Below are positions 42,210 to 54,988 of a DNA stretch of 56,014 nucleotides, one piece after another. The stretch is from an uncultured Clostridia bacterium (GTDB lineage Bacteria; Bacillota; Clostridia; Christensenellales; Borkfalkiaceae): NCBI GenBank assembly GCA_947632195.1, contig CANROE010000011.1, forward strand, positions 1 through 56,014. The letters are read 5' to 3'. Position 1 is the first letter of the stretch, and every line of letters begins with the position of its first letter. Under the pieces are notes generated by a model. It had not been told where the DNA came from, made no database searches, and was given only the letters and a program-made list of their open reading frames with translations. The position numbers and the translations under genes are program-made.

Positions 42210-43451
42210 ATGAAATCTGTCTTTCAGGGAAAATATAATCTCGCCGAGTTTATCCGTATCGGCAAAATTCTCATCTTCTGCGTGCTGATCGTGGTGGAGA
42301 TCGCCGTTGCGGTGAGCAACCGTTCCATCACCTCGGCGGGGATCAGGGCGCTATGGGTGATCATTCCCGCAGAAGTCTTGCTTGCGGCGGAAAATGCCGT
42401 CAAAATGTGGGGACTGAAAAAGTTCAAATACAAGATCGCCTGCTATGTGCTCGATGTGCTCCTTCTGCTCGTCCTCACCTATTTTACGACGGGCACACTC
42501 ATTTCCACCCTCTACGTCGTCATTCTCACCGAATTTTATGTGAGCCAGGAAAAACTTTCGGGCAGCATTGCGATGGGCGTATGCAGCGTAGTGCTCTTTC
42601 TCGTAGTGTTCGCCGTCTCCAACGCCCTCAAAGGACAGGACGTAGACGTTGGCGCTCTCGTAGCGGGCGCATTCAACGACCTCATCATTCTCGTTCTGCA
42701 CTTTCTCATCATCAATTTTACCCTCCAAATTTACCGCAAGAACATTGAGATCGCCCGCACCGTAGACGAACTCAACGAGACGAACGAGCGGCTTTTGGCG
42801 GCAAATGCGGAGCTGAGAACGGTCGCTGTGCTCGAAGAACGCCAACGCATCGCAAAGGACATTCACGATACGGCGGGGCATTCCATCACCACCGTCATCA
42901 TGCAGACGGAAGCGGCGAAACTCGTCATCGACTCCGACCCAGAGGACGCCAAACGCAAACTGTTTGCGGCAAACTTGCAGGCAAAGCATGCTTTGGAGGA
43001 ACTGCGCGAGAGCGTACACCTCCTCTCGGGAACGACAGCAAAGCCCACTCTTCGGGAATCGCTTGAACGCATCATACAGGAATCTTCGGACGGCACCAAC
43101 ATCACCATCCGCAGCGACATTGACGAAGTGCTCCTCTGCGACGCCAAGACGCGGTTTCTATGCAACAGCCTAAAAGAAGGCATTTCCAACGGCCTGAGGC
43201 ACGGCGGCGCGACCGCCTTCTGGTTTGAATTCAAGCGGAACGGGGACATGGTCAACTTTTTGCTCTCCGATAACGGCAAGGGAGCCGACCTCTCCGCGCT
43301 CAAAGAGGGGTTCGGCCTCTCGGGAATGCACCGCCGCGCAGAGAGCCTCGGCGGCACGGTGTGGTTCGAGGCAGAAACGGGCGAAGGGTTTGAAATTCAC
43401 ATTACCTTGCCGACGGACGGCGAAACTAAGGATATGGGAGGAAAATTATGA
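42210..43451 (+). CDS. NarL-type sensor histidine kinase
   Basis: 413 residues. The first 190 contain about five or six membrane segments and no large outer loop, so it probably senses within the membrane. A short coiled coil (ELNETNERLLAANAELR) leads to the HisKA_3 dimerisation helix with phospho-acceptor His in DIHDTAGHSITTVIMQTEAAK. The ATPase domain shows DNGKGAD and GFGLSGMHRRAESLGG. A TTG at 42198 overlapping the radC stop is an alternative start. It overlaps the response-regulator gene by 4 nt. Signal unknown. Confidence 0.9.
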   Translation: MKSVFQGKYNLAEFIRIGKILIFCVLIVVEIAVAVSNRSITSAGIRALWVIIPAEVLLAAENAVKMWGLKKFKYKIACYVLDVLLLLVLTYFTTGTLISTLYVVILTEFYVSQEKLSGSIAMGVCSVVLFLVVFAVSNALKGQDVDVGALVAGAFNDLIILVLHFLIINFTLQIYRKNIEIARTVDELNETNERLLAANAELRTVAVLEERQRIAKDIHDTAGHSITTVIMQTEAAKLVIDSDPEDAKRKLFAANLQAKHALEELRESVHLLSGTTAKPTLRESLERIIQESSDGTNITIRSDIDEVLLCDAKTRFLCNSLKEGISNGLRHGGATAFWFEFKRNGDMVNFLLSDNGKGADLSALKEGFGLSGMHRRAESLGGTVWFEAETGEGFEIHITLPTDGETKDMGGKL

Positions 43452-44092
43452 TAAAAGTGCTGCTTGCCGACGATCAGGCCATTCTTGCGGACGGGCTGAA
43501 AAGCGTGCTGGAAAGCTGCCCCGATCTCACCGTTGTCGGCGTTGCCAAAGACGGTTTCGAGGCGGTAACGCTATCCGGAGAGCTCTTGCCCGACGTCGTG
43601 CTCATGGACATCCGCATGCCCAACATGAACGGCGTGATCGCGACCCGCGAGATCAAGCGCAACCATCCCTCGGTCAAAGTGCTGGTGCTCACCACTTTCG
43701 ACGACAGCGACTACATTCTGAGCGCCATCAACAACGGCGCGAGCGGCTATCTTTTGAAGGATACCAGCTCCACCGCCCTCATCGACGCCATCAAAAACGC
43801 ATACGCGGGGGACACTATCCTGCCCGCCAAGATCGCACGGCGGATCGCGGACGCCGCTAAGCTCATTTCGAGCGACCGCGAGATCAAGCTCAAACGCGCC
43901 TACGGGTTCTCCGACCGCGAGGTGGAGATCGCGCTCATGCTCTGCGAAGGATTCACCAATAAGCAGATCGCCTCTGCGCTCAAACTCACGGACGGCACGT
44001 CGCGGAACTACATCTCCGCGATCTACGAAAAGACGAAGAGCGACAACCGCAACGAAGCGGTCGAAAAAATGAAAACGCTCCTCGGCAGCTGA
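43448..44092 (+). CDS. NarL/LuxR-type response regulator
   Basis: 214 residues. The receiver domain has the acidic pair in LLADDQAIL, phospho-Asp in VVLMDIRMPNMNG, Thr in VLTTFDD and Lys in YLLKDTS. The LuxR-type helix-turn-helix follows (FSDREVEIALMLCEGFTNKQIASALKLTDGTSRNYISAIYEKT). It is cotranscribed with the kinase (ATGA overlap) and ends at a terminator. Target genes are unknown; regulators of this type often control neighbouring exporters or envelope stress genes. Confidence 0.93.
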   Translation: MIKVLLADDQAILADGLKSVLESCPDLTVVGVAKDGFEAVTLSGELLPDVVLMDIRMPNMNGVIATREIKRNHPSVKVLVLTTFDDSDYILSAINNGASGYLLKDTSSTALIDAIKNAYAGDTILPAKIARRIADAAKLISSDREIKLKRAYGFSDREVEIALMLCEGFTNKQIASALKLTDGTSRNYISAIYEKTKSDNRNEAVEKMKTLLGS

Positions 44093-44115
44093 AACCGTTT
44101 GCGATTTCCCGCAAC

Positions 44116-44140
44116 GCCCCGCCATAAGGCGGGGCTTTTT
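44116..44140 (+). terminator. Terminator of the two-component unit
   Basis: GCCCCGCC-ataa-GGCGGGGC then TTTTT. Confidence 0.92.
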
Positions 44141-44262
44141 CTGTCAACGGGCGCAAAAATGCGATAGATTTGATACACACATTTTAATGAGTACTTTTGT
44201 TCAAATGATTCGTTTTTTTTTCCGTTTTATCACCTTTTTTCGTTTTCCCGTTTGGGTAAGTC

Positions 44263-44291
44263 TTGACAATGTCCATGCCGTATGTTATAAT
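44263..44291 (+). promoter_or_regulatory. Dipeptidase promoter
   Basis: TTGACA (44263-44268), 17 nt, TATAAT (44286-44291), a consensus match. Confidence 0.9.
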
Positions 44292-44320
44292 AAGGGGACC
44301 CACAAGGAGAGAGCAAACCT

Positions 44321-45592
44321 ATGACAAATTATTTCGACGAGGCGGTTAAGAGCATTTGCGAGAGTATCCGCTTCGACTCTTCTCTCGCGACTTATTCTTC
44401 CAAGTTTCCCTTCGGAAAGGGCGCGGCAGACTGTTTGGAACACTTCCTCACTTTGGCACAGACGCTCGGTTTCAACGTTTTCAATTATGACAATTACATC
44501 GGCGAAGTCATTTTCGGCGACGGGCCGGAAGAATTTGCCATCCTGTGTCATCTCGACGTTGTCCCCGCAGGCGACGGCTGGACAAAAGATCCGTTCGGCG
44601 GCGTTGTGGAAAACGGGAGCATTTGGGGGCGGGGCGCTATGGACGATAAGGGTCCTGCCATCTGTTGTCTGTACGCATTGAAGGCTTTAAAAGACAAGGG
44701 GTTCACCCCTTCCAAGAAAATCAAGCTCATCGTCGGCTGCAACGAGGAGAGCGGCTGGGGCTGCATCGAACACTACAACGAAGTCGCCCACATGCCCGAG
44801 ACGGGATTCTCCCCCGACGCCGATTTCCCCGTCATCTATGCGGAAAAGGGCATTTTACACCTGCGGCTGCATTTCCCGCTGCCCAATGCGCCCTTCCTTC
44901 ATCTCGAAGGCGGCAAGCAGGGCAATATGGTCTGCGACCGCTGCGAAGCGACGCCCCGTTCTCTCACCGTTTCCAAGGCGCGGGAGCTCGGGCTCACCGT
45001 GCAGAATAAGAAGATCTTCGCCTTCGGCAAGAGCGCGCACGGCTCCACGCCCGAACTCGGCGAAAATGCCATTCTGCCCATCCTCAAATTCTTTGAAAGC
45101 AAGAGCGAAGTCATCGCGCGTATCATCGACTGCGTATTCAACGATATTTACGGTTTAAAGAAACTTTCCGACGAGACGGGCTCGCTCACGATGTCCCCCA
45201 ACGTCATCAAGTATCGCAAAAAGCAGATGTTGGTGCTGGTGGACATCCGTTACCCCGCCACCGTTCCCGTAGAGGAGGTGCTGGACAGAGTCGCGAAATT
45301 CGGCGTGAAGTACGAAACGGTCCATTTCCAAAAGCCGCTCTATCACGACAGGAACAGCGAACTCGTGCAGTCCCTTTTGCAGGTCTACGAAGAGTGCACG
45401 GGAAAAAGAGCGGAGCCGATTGCGATCGGCGGAGGGACGTATGCGCGCGCACTCAAAAACGGCGTTGGGTTCGGTCCCGAAATGCCGGGCGACCCTCCCG
45501 TCATCCACATGGCGGACGAACACATCACCTTAGAACGGGTAAAACTGCTGCTCGACATCTATGAAAGAGCGATCGAACGGCTGACAAAATAA
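44321..45592 (+). CDS. M20 family dipeptidase (PepV-like)
   Basis: 423 residues, somewhat shorter than PepV (about 470). Metal-site motifs are FAILCHLDVVPAG, WGRGAMDDKGPA, GCNEESGWG (catalytic Glu pair), SPDADFPVIYAEKG and the late VIHMADEHI (His). The lid domain between about 180 and 340 includes FGKSAHGSTPELGENAI. It probably hydrolyses dipeptides in the cytoplasm. It has its own promoter and a GGAGAGAG site. Confidence 0.92.
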   Translation: MTNYFDEAVKSICESIRFDSSLATYSSKFPFGKGAADCLEHFLTLAQTLGFNVFNYDNYIGEVIFGDGPEEFAILCHLDVVPAGDGWTKDPFGGVVENGSIWGRGAMDDKGPAICCLYALKALKDKGFTPSKKIKLIVGCNEESGWGCIEHYNEVAHMPETGFSPDADFPVIYAEKGILHLRLHFPLPNAPFLHLEGGKQGNMVCDRCEATPRSLTVSKARELGLTVQNKKIFAFGKSAHGSTPELGENAILPILKFFESKSEVIARIIDCVFNDIYGLKKLSDETGSLTMSPNVIKYRKKQMLVLVDIRYPATVPVEEVLDRVAKFGVKYETVHFQKPLYHDRNSELVQSLLQVYEECTGKRAEPIAIGGGTYARALKNGVGFGPEMPGDPPVIHMADEHITLERVKLLLDIYERAIERLTK

Positions 45593-45610
45593 AATTTCGG
45601 AAAAAATTAT

Positions 45611-45641
45611 GCCGCCCCGCGCAATGCTTGCGCGGGGCGGC
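45611..45641. terminator. 14-bp hairpin between convergent genes
   Basis: gccgccccgcgcaa (45611-45624), TGC loop, exact complement 45628-45641, then GTTT. It can end both the dipeptidase and the ABC-2 transcripts. Confidence 0.8.
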
Positions 45642-45657
45642 GTTTCCATGAAGTTTT

Positions 45658-46554
45658 CTATTTCCCTTTCCGCGCACACAGAAGGACGTACACCCCCACG
45701 AGGAGGACAGTCGCCGCAGCGAGCACGAGATAGCATGTCCATTCGGGCACGGCATTCCCAAAGAAATACAGATTGCAGTCGAAACCGTCCCGCAGCCCTT
45801 TTACGATCTGCGCGGCGGCGTCCAAAGGCAGTCCCGCGCCCGCTTCCCCTATGGCGCTCCCCATGAGATGGGAATGCAGCAGCCCCGTGCCGTAAGTCCC
45901 CGGCAAAAACATGATGGCGTTTTTGAGCCCCATTGCGAGATTCCCGATGGGCATGTATGCCCCGCAAAGGAAACCATACGCCGCAGAAACAGTGGCTTGC
46001 ACCCCCGTCACCGCCCCCTGCGAGCGGAGAAAATGGCACACGACGGAGGAGAGCGCCGTGCCGAACAGGGTCAGGAGAAGGGCGTCGGCGATCGTCAGAA
46101 AGACGTCAGCGGCAGAGAGGTGCCAGCCCGCAACGCCGATGTAGATAAATCCCGCCCCGAGCGCGGCAAGGCAGATGGCCGCCGTCACCAGAAAGGTGGA
46201 GACAAAGTAGCCGAGCGCAACGAGGGAGCGCGGCACGGGCGAGACGAGGATGTCGTCCGCCTGCCCCGTCACGCGGTCCTGCACCATGATGGTATTGGCG
46301 GTAAAGGCGATGGTCACGGCGCAGACGGCGAGAAGAGATGAGATGAGCCAACCCGCCGCGACACTCTCGACGAGGGCGTCCGAGAGTGCGAACCCCTCCG
46401 CCACCGAACGGATGGAGTCGCGGTAGACATTCCCCAGAAACGCGACGAAGAGGAAGAGAAGGATGAGCGGCGCCATGAGGGAGACAAAAAACACCCCCTT
46501 GTCGCGGAAATATACTTTACAGTTTCTTGCAATGAGATAAGCTAATGTTTTCAT
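45658..46554 (-). CDS. ABC-2 type transporter permease
   Basis: 298 residues with about six membrane segments (near 23-45, 75-95, 112-135, 145-170, 185-205 and 270-290). The pattern (short N terminus, first helix, outer loop with YRDSIRSVAEGFALSDALV, ABC-2 core) matches drug or polyketide exporters of the DrrB/ABC-2 group. It follows its ATPase partner on the same strand, separated by 205 bp holding a REP pair. No clear ribosome site precedes ATG 46554; an in-frame upstream start is possible. Substrate unknown. Confidence 0.85.
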   Translation of the reverse strand: MKTLAYLIARNCKVYFRDKGVFFVSLMAPLILLFLFVAFLGNVYRDSIRSVAEGFALSDALVESVAAGWLISSLLAVCAVTIAFTANTIMVQDRVTGQADDILVSPVPRSLVALGYFVSTFLVTAAICLAALGAGFIYIGVAGWHLSAADVFLTIADALLLTLFGTALSSVVCHFLRSQGAVTGVQATVSAAYGFLCGAYMPIGNLAMGLKNAIMFLPGTYGTGLLHSHLMGSAIGEAGAGLPLDAAAQIVKGLRDGFDCNLYFFGNAVPEWTCYLVLAAATVLLVGVYVLLCARKGK

Positions 46555-46594
46555 AGATGTTTGTAGATTAGCGGTTTTTTGCTGTCCCAAATTA

Positions 46595-46687
46595 TGTCAT
46601 TTCGAGCGAAACGCAGTGGAGTCGAGAAATCTCACATTATTATAATGCGGTAGAGATGTCTCCACTTCGGTCGACATGACATTTGAG
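46595..46687. repeat. Inverted REP pair between the ABC genes
   Basis: A-type unit 46595-46635 (with an extra CGCAGTGGA), linker TCACATTATTATAATGCGG, then B-type unit 46649-46687. A C/G-run module with TTGTCCCTTTTTAGGG follows at 46698-46755. Confidence 0.85.
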
Positions 46688-46759
46688 AACGGCGTTTTAC
46701 TTCCCCCCTTGTTGTCCCTTTTTAGGGAAAGTGGCACGCAGTGCCGAAAGGGTTTCATC

Positions 46760-47659
46760 CTACTCCGTTCCCCGCTTCCCCGTCACGGCGAGGAATACGT
46801 CGTCCATTTTGCCCTTTTCGATCTCGTAGTCGGTAAAAAGCTGCGGGTGTTTGAGAATGAGTTCGGTCGCCGCCGCCGTATTCTTTACCGCGACGCGAAA
46901 CCCCTCCCCCGCTCTTTCATAGGGCAGTCCGAGGGTGCGAACCTGCTCTTCCTGCGTGTTGTAGAGGGTGATAAAGTCCCCCGTGTAACGGTTTTTGAGT
47001 TCAAGCGGCGTGGCGTTCGCTAAAATTTTTCCGCCGTCCAAAATGACGACCCTGTCCGCGTCCGCCGCCTCCTCCATGTAGTGGGTGGTGAGAAAGACAG
47101 TGATCCCCCGCACCTTGCGGATGGCGTTCACGGTCTCCCAAACGTTTTTGCGGGTCTGCGGATCGAGCCCCGTCGTCGGCTCGTCTAAGATGAGAATTTC
47201 GGGGTTGTGCACGAGCGCACGGGCGATGTCTGCTCTCCGCCTTTGCCCGCCGGAGAGTTTGCCGACGGGACGTTTTAACAGTTCTTTCAGGTCGAACAAG
47301 GCGGTGAGCTCTTCGAGTTTGCGTTCAAATTCTCTGCCCGTAATGCCATAGAGCGCGGCGCGGTATTTTAAATTGTCGCGCACCGAGAGCGACTTGTCGA
47401 GCGCGCTGTTTTGAAAGACGACCCCGAGTTTTTTGCGCAGTTCTGCGGGAGCCTCGTCCACGTCCTTGCCGCCGACTTTCACCAAGCCGCTTGTGCGTTT
47501 CTGCTGCCCGCAGAGAATGGAGATCGTGGTGCTCTTGCCCGCGCCGTTCACGCCGAGAAAGGCGAAAAACTCCCCTTTCTCCACGGTAAAGGAGATGCCG
47601 TCCACCGCCTTTACGCTGCCGTAATCCTTTTTTAAGTTTTGAATTTCAATGATGTTCAT
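46760..47659 (-). CDS. ABC transporter ATP-binding protein (DrrA-type)
   Basis: 299 residues. Walker A LGVNGAGKST, Q-loop VFQNSALDKSLSVRDNL, signature KLSGGQRRRADIARAL, Walker B ILILDEPTTGLD and the H-loop TTHYMEEA are present. The C-terminal 75 residues form the extra domain common to DrrA-like exporters. It pairs with the permease at 45658-46554. Regulation by the TetR protein upstream is plausible but the shared unit is interrupted by REP clusters. Confidence 0.92.
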   Translation of the reverse strand: MNIIEIQNLKKDYGSVKAVDGISFTVEKGEFFAFLGVNGAGKSTTISILCGQQKRTSGLVKVGGKDVDEAPAELRKKLGVVFQNSALDKSLSVRDNLKYRAALYGITGREFERKLEELTALFDLKELLKRPVGKLSGGQRRRADIARALVHNPEILILDEPTTGLDPQTRKNVWETVNAIRKVRGITVFLTTHYMEEAADADRVVILDGGKILANATPLELKNRYTGDFITLYNTQEEQVRTLGLPYERAGEGFRVAVKNTAAATELILKHPQLFTDYEIEKGKMDDVFLAVTGKRGTE

Positions 47660-47685
47660 GATTTTTTTTGTGTTTTCATAATGTT

Positions 47686-47830
47686 GAGATTTCTCCACGC
47701 GCCGCTATCGCGGCTTGGTCGAAATGACAATAGGCTTTAATGTCATGTCGAGCGTAATCGAGACATCTCTACCTTAGTGTTAAAATAATGTCAAGATTTC
47801 TCCACTCCGCCTACGACTTGCACTCCTCAT
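47686..47830. repeat. REP-like palindrome cluster
   Basis: An inverse A-type unit with centre CGCCGCTATCGCGGC (47686-47731), a unit TGTCATGTCGAGCGTAATCG...GAGACATCTCTACCTTA (47740-47778), and a partial inverse unit (47790-47825) that reaches the stop of the next gene. Confidence 0.8.
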
Positions 47831-48255
47831 AGCATCGTAAACCCATAGCCCACAAGGGGTGAGAGAAAAATAATGAGATAAATCAGCGTGATATGGGGCT
47901 GATATTCTATGTAAAACTGCCGAAACGTGAGCCGCCACGGGTGCGGGATCAAGACCCAACCGACAAGGTCGAACACAATGCAGATGCCCGCCCAAACGGC
48001 GCCCGTGATCAGTGCCTCGACCGCAGTCGGTGCGGCGAGCCCTCGCATGTAGAGCCAACCGAAGAGCGGAAACAGCACGATGTTATAGAGGGGATGCCAC
48101 GGCTTGGTCGCTTCATAGCCCTCGCCCATCGAATGGCCGTCCATCGGCTTCATATGTAACACCTTGATGTTGAACACGCAATGCGCAACCCCCACGCAAG
48201 TTACGGAAACATAGCACACCCAAAACCACAACATACTCATTCCGAAATTTTGCAT
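47827..48255 (-). CDS. Four-helix membrane protein, unknown
   Basis: 142 residues. Membrane segments lie at about 6-30, 55-72, 80-104 and 118-140. Conserved-looking polar patches (KPWHPLYN; IPHPWRLTFRQFYIEYQPH) sit between them on one side of the membrane. I do not recognise a named family. It has a good AAGGAG site and lies between the TetR gene and the exporter genes on the same strand. Confidence 0.7.
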   Translation of the reverse strand: MQNFGMSMLWFWVCYVSVTCVGVAHCVFNIKVLHMKPMDGHSMGEGYEATKPWHPLYNIVLFPLFGWLYMRGLAAPTAVEALITGAVWAGICIVFDLVGWVLIPHPWRLTFRQFYIEYQPHITLIYLIIFLSPLVGYGFTML

Positions 48256-48358
48256 ATTTTCTCCTTATTGTTTCCTCTTTCCGTCCACTGTTCTCATCTG
48301 CGTCATTCCTCCCCCGCGTCATACCGCCCCGCCCCTCCCGTGCGTCATCGTTTTCAAA

Positions 48359-48460
48359 TGTCATGTCGAGCGTAGTCGAGACATCTCTACCTTAGTTTTT
48401 ATAATGTGAGATTTCTCCACTTCGCTCGCGTTGCTCGCTACGGTCGAAATGACATATAAG
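48359..48460. repeat. Inverted REP pair
   Basis: TGTCATGTCGAGCGTAGTCG..GAGACATCTCTACCTTA (48359-48396) and GTGAGATTTCTCCACTTCGC...GGTCGAAATGACAT (48404-48455), separated by a short linker. Confidence 0.85.
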
Positions 48461-48498
48461 AAACTGCGCGCGGGGCGAAATGACGCAAGCCTTTTCCT

Positions 48499-48727
48499 TT
48501 GCCTCCCCCCAACTTGTTGGGGGGAGGGTAGGGAAGGGGCGCCTTATTTTTTGTTCGTTAAACCGCCCCTCCTTTCGGCATTCGCTCCGCTCATGCCATT
48601 GTCTCATGCAGGTAGAGCCCCGCATTACTTCGCCTATGGCTCGTGCCGCCTAAGAAATCAGACAGTAGTAAAGCGGGGCACTCATATCGCAATGCTCCAT
48701 CCCGCTTCGCGGGGGACAGCAACGGAC
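48499..48727. repeat. C/G-run repeat module next to the TetR gene
   Basis: Carries CCTCCCCCCAACTTGTTGGGGGGAGGGTAGGG, with its ends repeated from 33162-33305 (CCTTATTT, CCGCCCCTCCTTTCGGC, CGCGGGGGACAGCAA), but with a long insert in the middle. The whole gap 48256-48727 has no gene. Confidence 0.6.
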
Positions 48728-49303
48728 CTACTCCCAAAACTTCGGACGTTTGGGGAAATAGTAGGCATACAGTGCATAAAATTCCCGCTTGAAACACTCC
48801 GAGATCTCCTCGTCGGTGGGGGCGTAATTGCCCGTCGTGACGAGCGCCGCCAAGCCGTAAGAATAGATGGTCATGTCGCCGTGAAAGGCGCGCGCCTCTT
48901 CCTCCGTCATGCGGTAGAGCGACATCATCTCCGATAAAATGTCATCCAAAAAGGGGTCTGTCAGCACCTGCGGCGTTTCGCAGTCGCGCAGAAAGAGAAA
49001 GCGGAACAGCCCCCGCTCCTCCTGCGCAAACTTGACATAGCCCATACCGAACGATTCGTATCGGCTCCTGCCGCCGCGCGCAAGATACCCGTCGATAAAG
49101 CGGCGGTAGGCGTTTTTCGCCTCCACGAAAAGAGCGTTTTTCAGCTTCTCCATATTGCGGAAGAGAGAATACACGGGCTGGGTGGAACAGCCGAGCGCTT
49201 TTGCAAGCGAACGGGCGTTGAGCGCCCCCTCCCCTTCCGTGCGCACGATCTCCGCCGCCGCACGGAGCGCCTCTTCCCTTGTCAGTTTGCTTGTCCTCGG
49301 CAT
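48728..49303 (-). CDS. TetR/AcrR family transcriptional regulator
   Basis: 191 residues. The helix-turn-helix is at about 8-55 (TREEALRAAAEIVRTEGEGALNARSLAKALGCSTQPVYSLFRNMEKLKNALF). The C-terminal region resembles the WHG-type ligand domain (FGMGYVKFAQEERGLFRFLF). ATG 49303 has GGGGAGAAGGA before it; the frame continues upstream but across the leader. A GC hairpin (about 49321-49347) lies in the leader. Its own promoter contains a 36-bp palindrome, so autorepression is very likely. The exporter and membrane protein downstream are candidate targets. Confidence 0.92.
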   Translation of the reverse strand: MPRTSKLTREEALRAAAEIVRTEGEGALNARSLAKALGCSTQPVYSLFRNMEKLKNALFVEAKNAYRRFIDGYLARGGRSRYESFGMGYVKFAQEERGLFRFLFLRDCETPQVLTDPFLDDILSEMMSLYRMTEEEARAFHGDMTIYSYGLAALVTTGNYAPTDEEISECFKREFYALYAYYFPKRPKFWE

Positions 49304-49363
49304 TCCTTCTCCCCTTCCCGCCCGCCCCCGCGCTGTGCGCGGGCGGGCGCCTATCTTTACAGC

Positions 49364-49399
49364 AAAAAATAACAACCGTTATATAACGATTGTTATTTT
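49364..49399. promoter_or_regulatory. 36-bp near-perfect palindrome, TetR operator
   Basis: The half-sites read AAAATAACAA-n-CGTTATA on both strands; only one base pair (49374/49389) breaks symmetry. It overlaps the -10 box and the start site of the tetR transcript. Confidence 0.85.
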
Positions 49400-49423
49400 A
49401 TCATGCTTTTTGTGCGCTGTCAA
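49395..49423 (-). promoter_or_regulatory. tetR promoter
   Basis: TTGACA (49418-49423), 17 nt, TAAAAT (49395-49400) on the minus strand. The -35 lies 15 bp before the stop of the upstream lipoprotein gene. Confidence 0.88.
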
Positions 49424-49437
49424 GCGTTTTTTCAAAT

Positions 49438-50643
49438 TTAGTCGTCGAAGTCGCGGAAGAATTTGTCGTTTGCGGCGTTCTGCGTGAACTTATATTGGTA
49501 GGTACCGTCCGCGTTCTTTAAAATGACGAATTTCCCGCGCGTGCCGTCGATGTTGTACTCCACCTCGATGTACGTCCGCCCGTTGATGTTCACCCGTTCC
49601 ACCTCATAGGTGCTGCGAGACGTGCCACTTTGGAGCACGATCTCGTACTCCGTCTCCGTCTGCCCGTGTTCGGTGCCCGTCTCGAATTCGACCGCTGTCT
49701 GTTCCACGCGGCGACCGCCCGAATAGGTGGTGTAGATATATTCGGACTCTTCTTCGACCTCCCCCCATTCCTCTTCGGACTCATTCTCGTGGTGAAGCAG
49801 AACATAGTTTTGGGTATCGTCCGGGGCAGCCGAAGCGCGGATATCAAGCGTTTCGCTCTTCTCCGTTTCGCCGTCCTCCGTCTCCGAGCGCAGGATGTGG
49901 GTGCCCGACATGTAGTAGAAGGTTCCCGCCTCCAATTCCACCGCGCCATCGAGGTAATAGCTCTCTACGGTGAGGCTCTCGCCGCGGTTGTTATCGTCTA
50001 CCTTCCGAATGAGCGTCTCGTTATAATAGAGGGTGTGTTTTACGTCCTCATTTGCGGCGTTTTTGCCCGTGATAACGGCCTTGAAATCGTACTGCGCAAG
50101 CTCGCCCTCTGCGGTGTTTTGGGTGACGACGGTGGTGAGCGCCTGCTTGTTGAGAAAGCTGTCGAGCATGTTGAAGTACTTATTGAAGTCCTCCGCGCTC
50201 GCCTGCACGGAGGTGAGGTTTTGCACCATACCGGGAAGGTCGAACCCGCTGTTGTCCCCTGCTGCGGCCGTATCCGCGAGCGGAGCGTTCCCGCCCGCAA
50301 GGGAGAAGGAGAGCAGCTTTGCCGTGGTCACCGCACCGACCGCATACACCGCCTCGGCGTCCGTAAGGCCCGAATAGGTCCCCACAACTTCGCCCGAGGG
50401 CACCTCTTCGCCTTGCTGTGTTCCGCCCTGTTGGGTGCCACCCTGTTGAGAGCCGCCTTGTTGGGTGCCGCTACCCTGTTGGGAGCCGCTGCCTTGTTGG
50501 GTCCCACTACCCTGTTGAGTCGTGCCGCTCTGCGAGCCCTGATTATGAAGTTCCCTGTCGTCGTCATCATCGCAGCCCGCGAGTGCGCCGCCGAATGCCA
50601 GCGAGAGCGCAAGCACGCCTACAAGCAAAATTTTTTTCTTCAT
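49438..50643 (-). CDS. Lipoprotein with Q/G/S-rich linker, unknown
   Basis: 401 residues. The lipobox LAGC follows a signal peptide, then an acidic patch (CDDDDDRE) and a 50-residue linker of repeated QQGSGTQQG units. The rest (about 85-401) is a beta-rich globular region (YDFKAVITGKNAANEDVKHTLYYNETLI, YYLDGAVELEAGTFYYMSG, VNINGRTYIEVEYNIDG). No catalytic motif is recognisable. It has an excellent GGAGG site and a near-consensus promoter. It lies between rpoC and tetR, on the same strand, but is a separate unit. Confidence 0.75.
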   Translation of the reverse strand: MKKKILLVGVLALSLAFGGALAGCDDDDDRELHNQGSQSGTTQQGSGTQQGSGSQQGSGTQQGGSQQGGTQQGGTQQGEEVPSGEVVGTYSGLTDAEAVYAVGAVTTAKLLSFSLAGGNAPLADTAAAGDNSGFDLPGMVQNLTSVQASAEDFNKYFNMLDSFLNKQALTTVVTQNTAEGELAQYDFKAVITGKNAANEDVKHTLYYNETLIRKVDDNNRGESLTVESYYLDGAVELEAGTFYYMSGTHILRSETEDGETEKSETLDIRASAAPDDTQNYVLLHHENESEEEWGEVEEESEYIYTTYSGGRRVEQTAVEFETGTEHGQTETEYEIVLQSGTSRSTYEVERVNINGRTYIEVEYNIDGTRGKFVILKNADGTYQYKFTQNAANDKFFRDFDD

Positions 50644-50685
50644 ACACGTTTCCTCCTTGCTGAAATTCTAAATCCTTACTCTTTC

Positions 50686-50714
50686 ATTATATCATATGCC
50701 GCAGGAAATTTCAA
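50686..50714 (-). promoter_or_regulatory. Promoter of the Q/G/S lipoprotein
   Basis: TTGAAA (50709-50714), 17 nt, TATAAT (50686-50691) on the minus strand. Confidence 0.85.
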
Positions 50715-50724
50715 CATTTTTTGC

Positions 50725-50765
50725 GAAAAAATTTGCCCCGCCGAAATCACGGGGGGCAAATTTCA
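50725..50765 (-). terminator. rpoC terminator
   Basis: On the minus strand TTTGCCCC...GGGGCAAA followed by TTTTTT, 16 nt after the rpoC stop. Confidence 0.9.
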
Positions 50766-50780
50766 AAAATACTACTTATT

Positions 50781-54974
<4,194 letters not shown>

Positions 54975-54988
54975 ATCTTACCTCCCAA

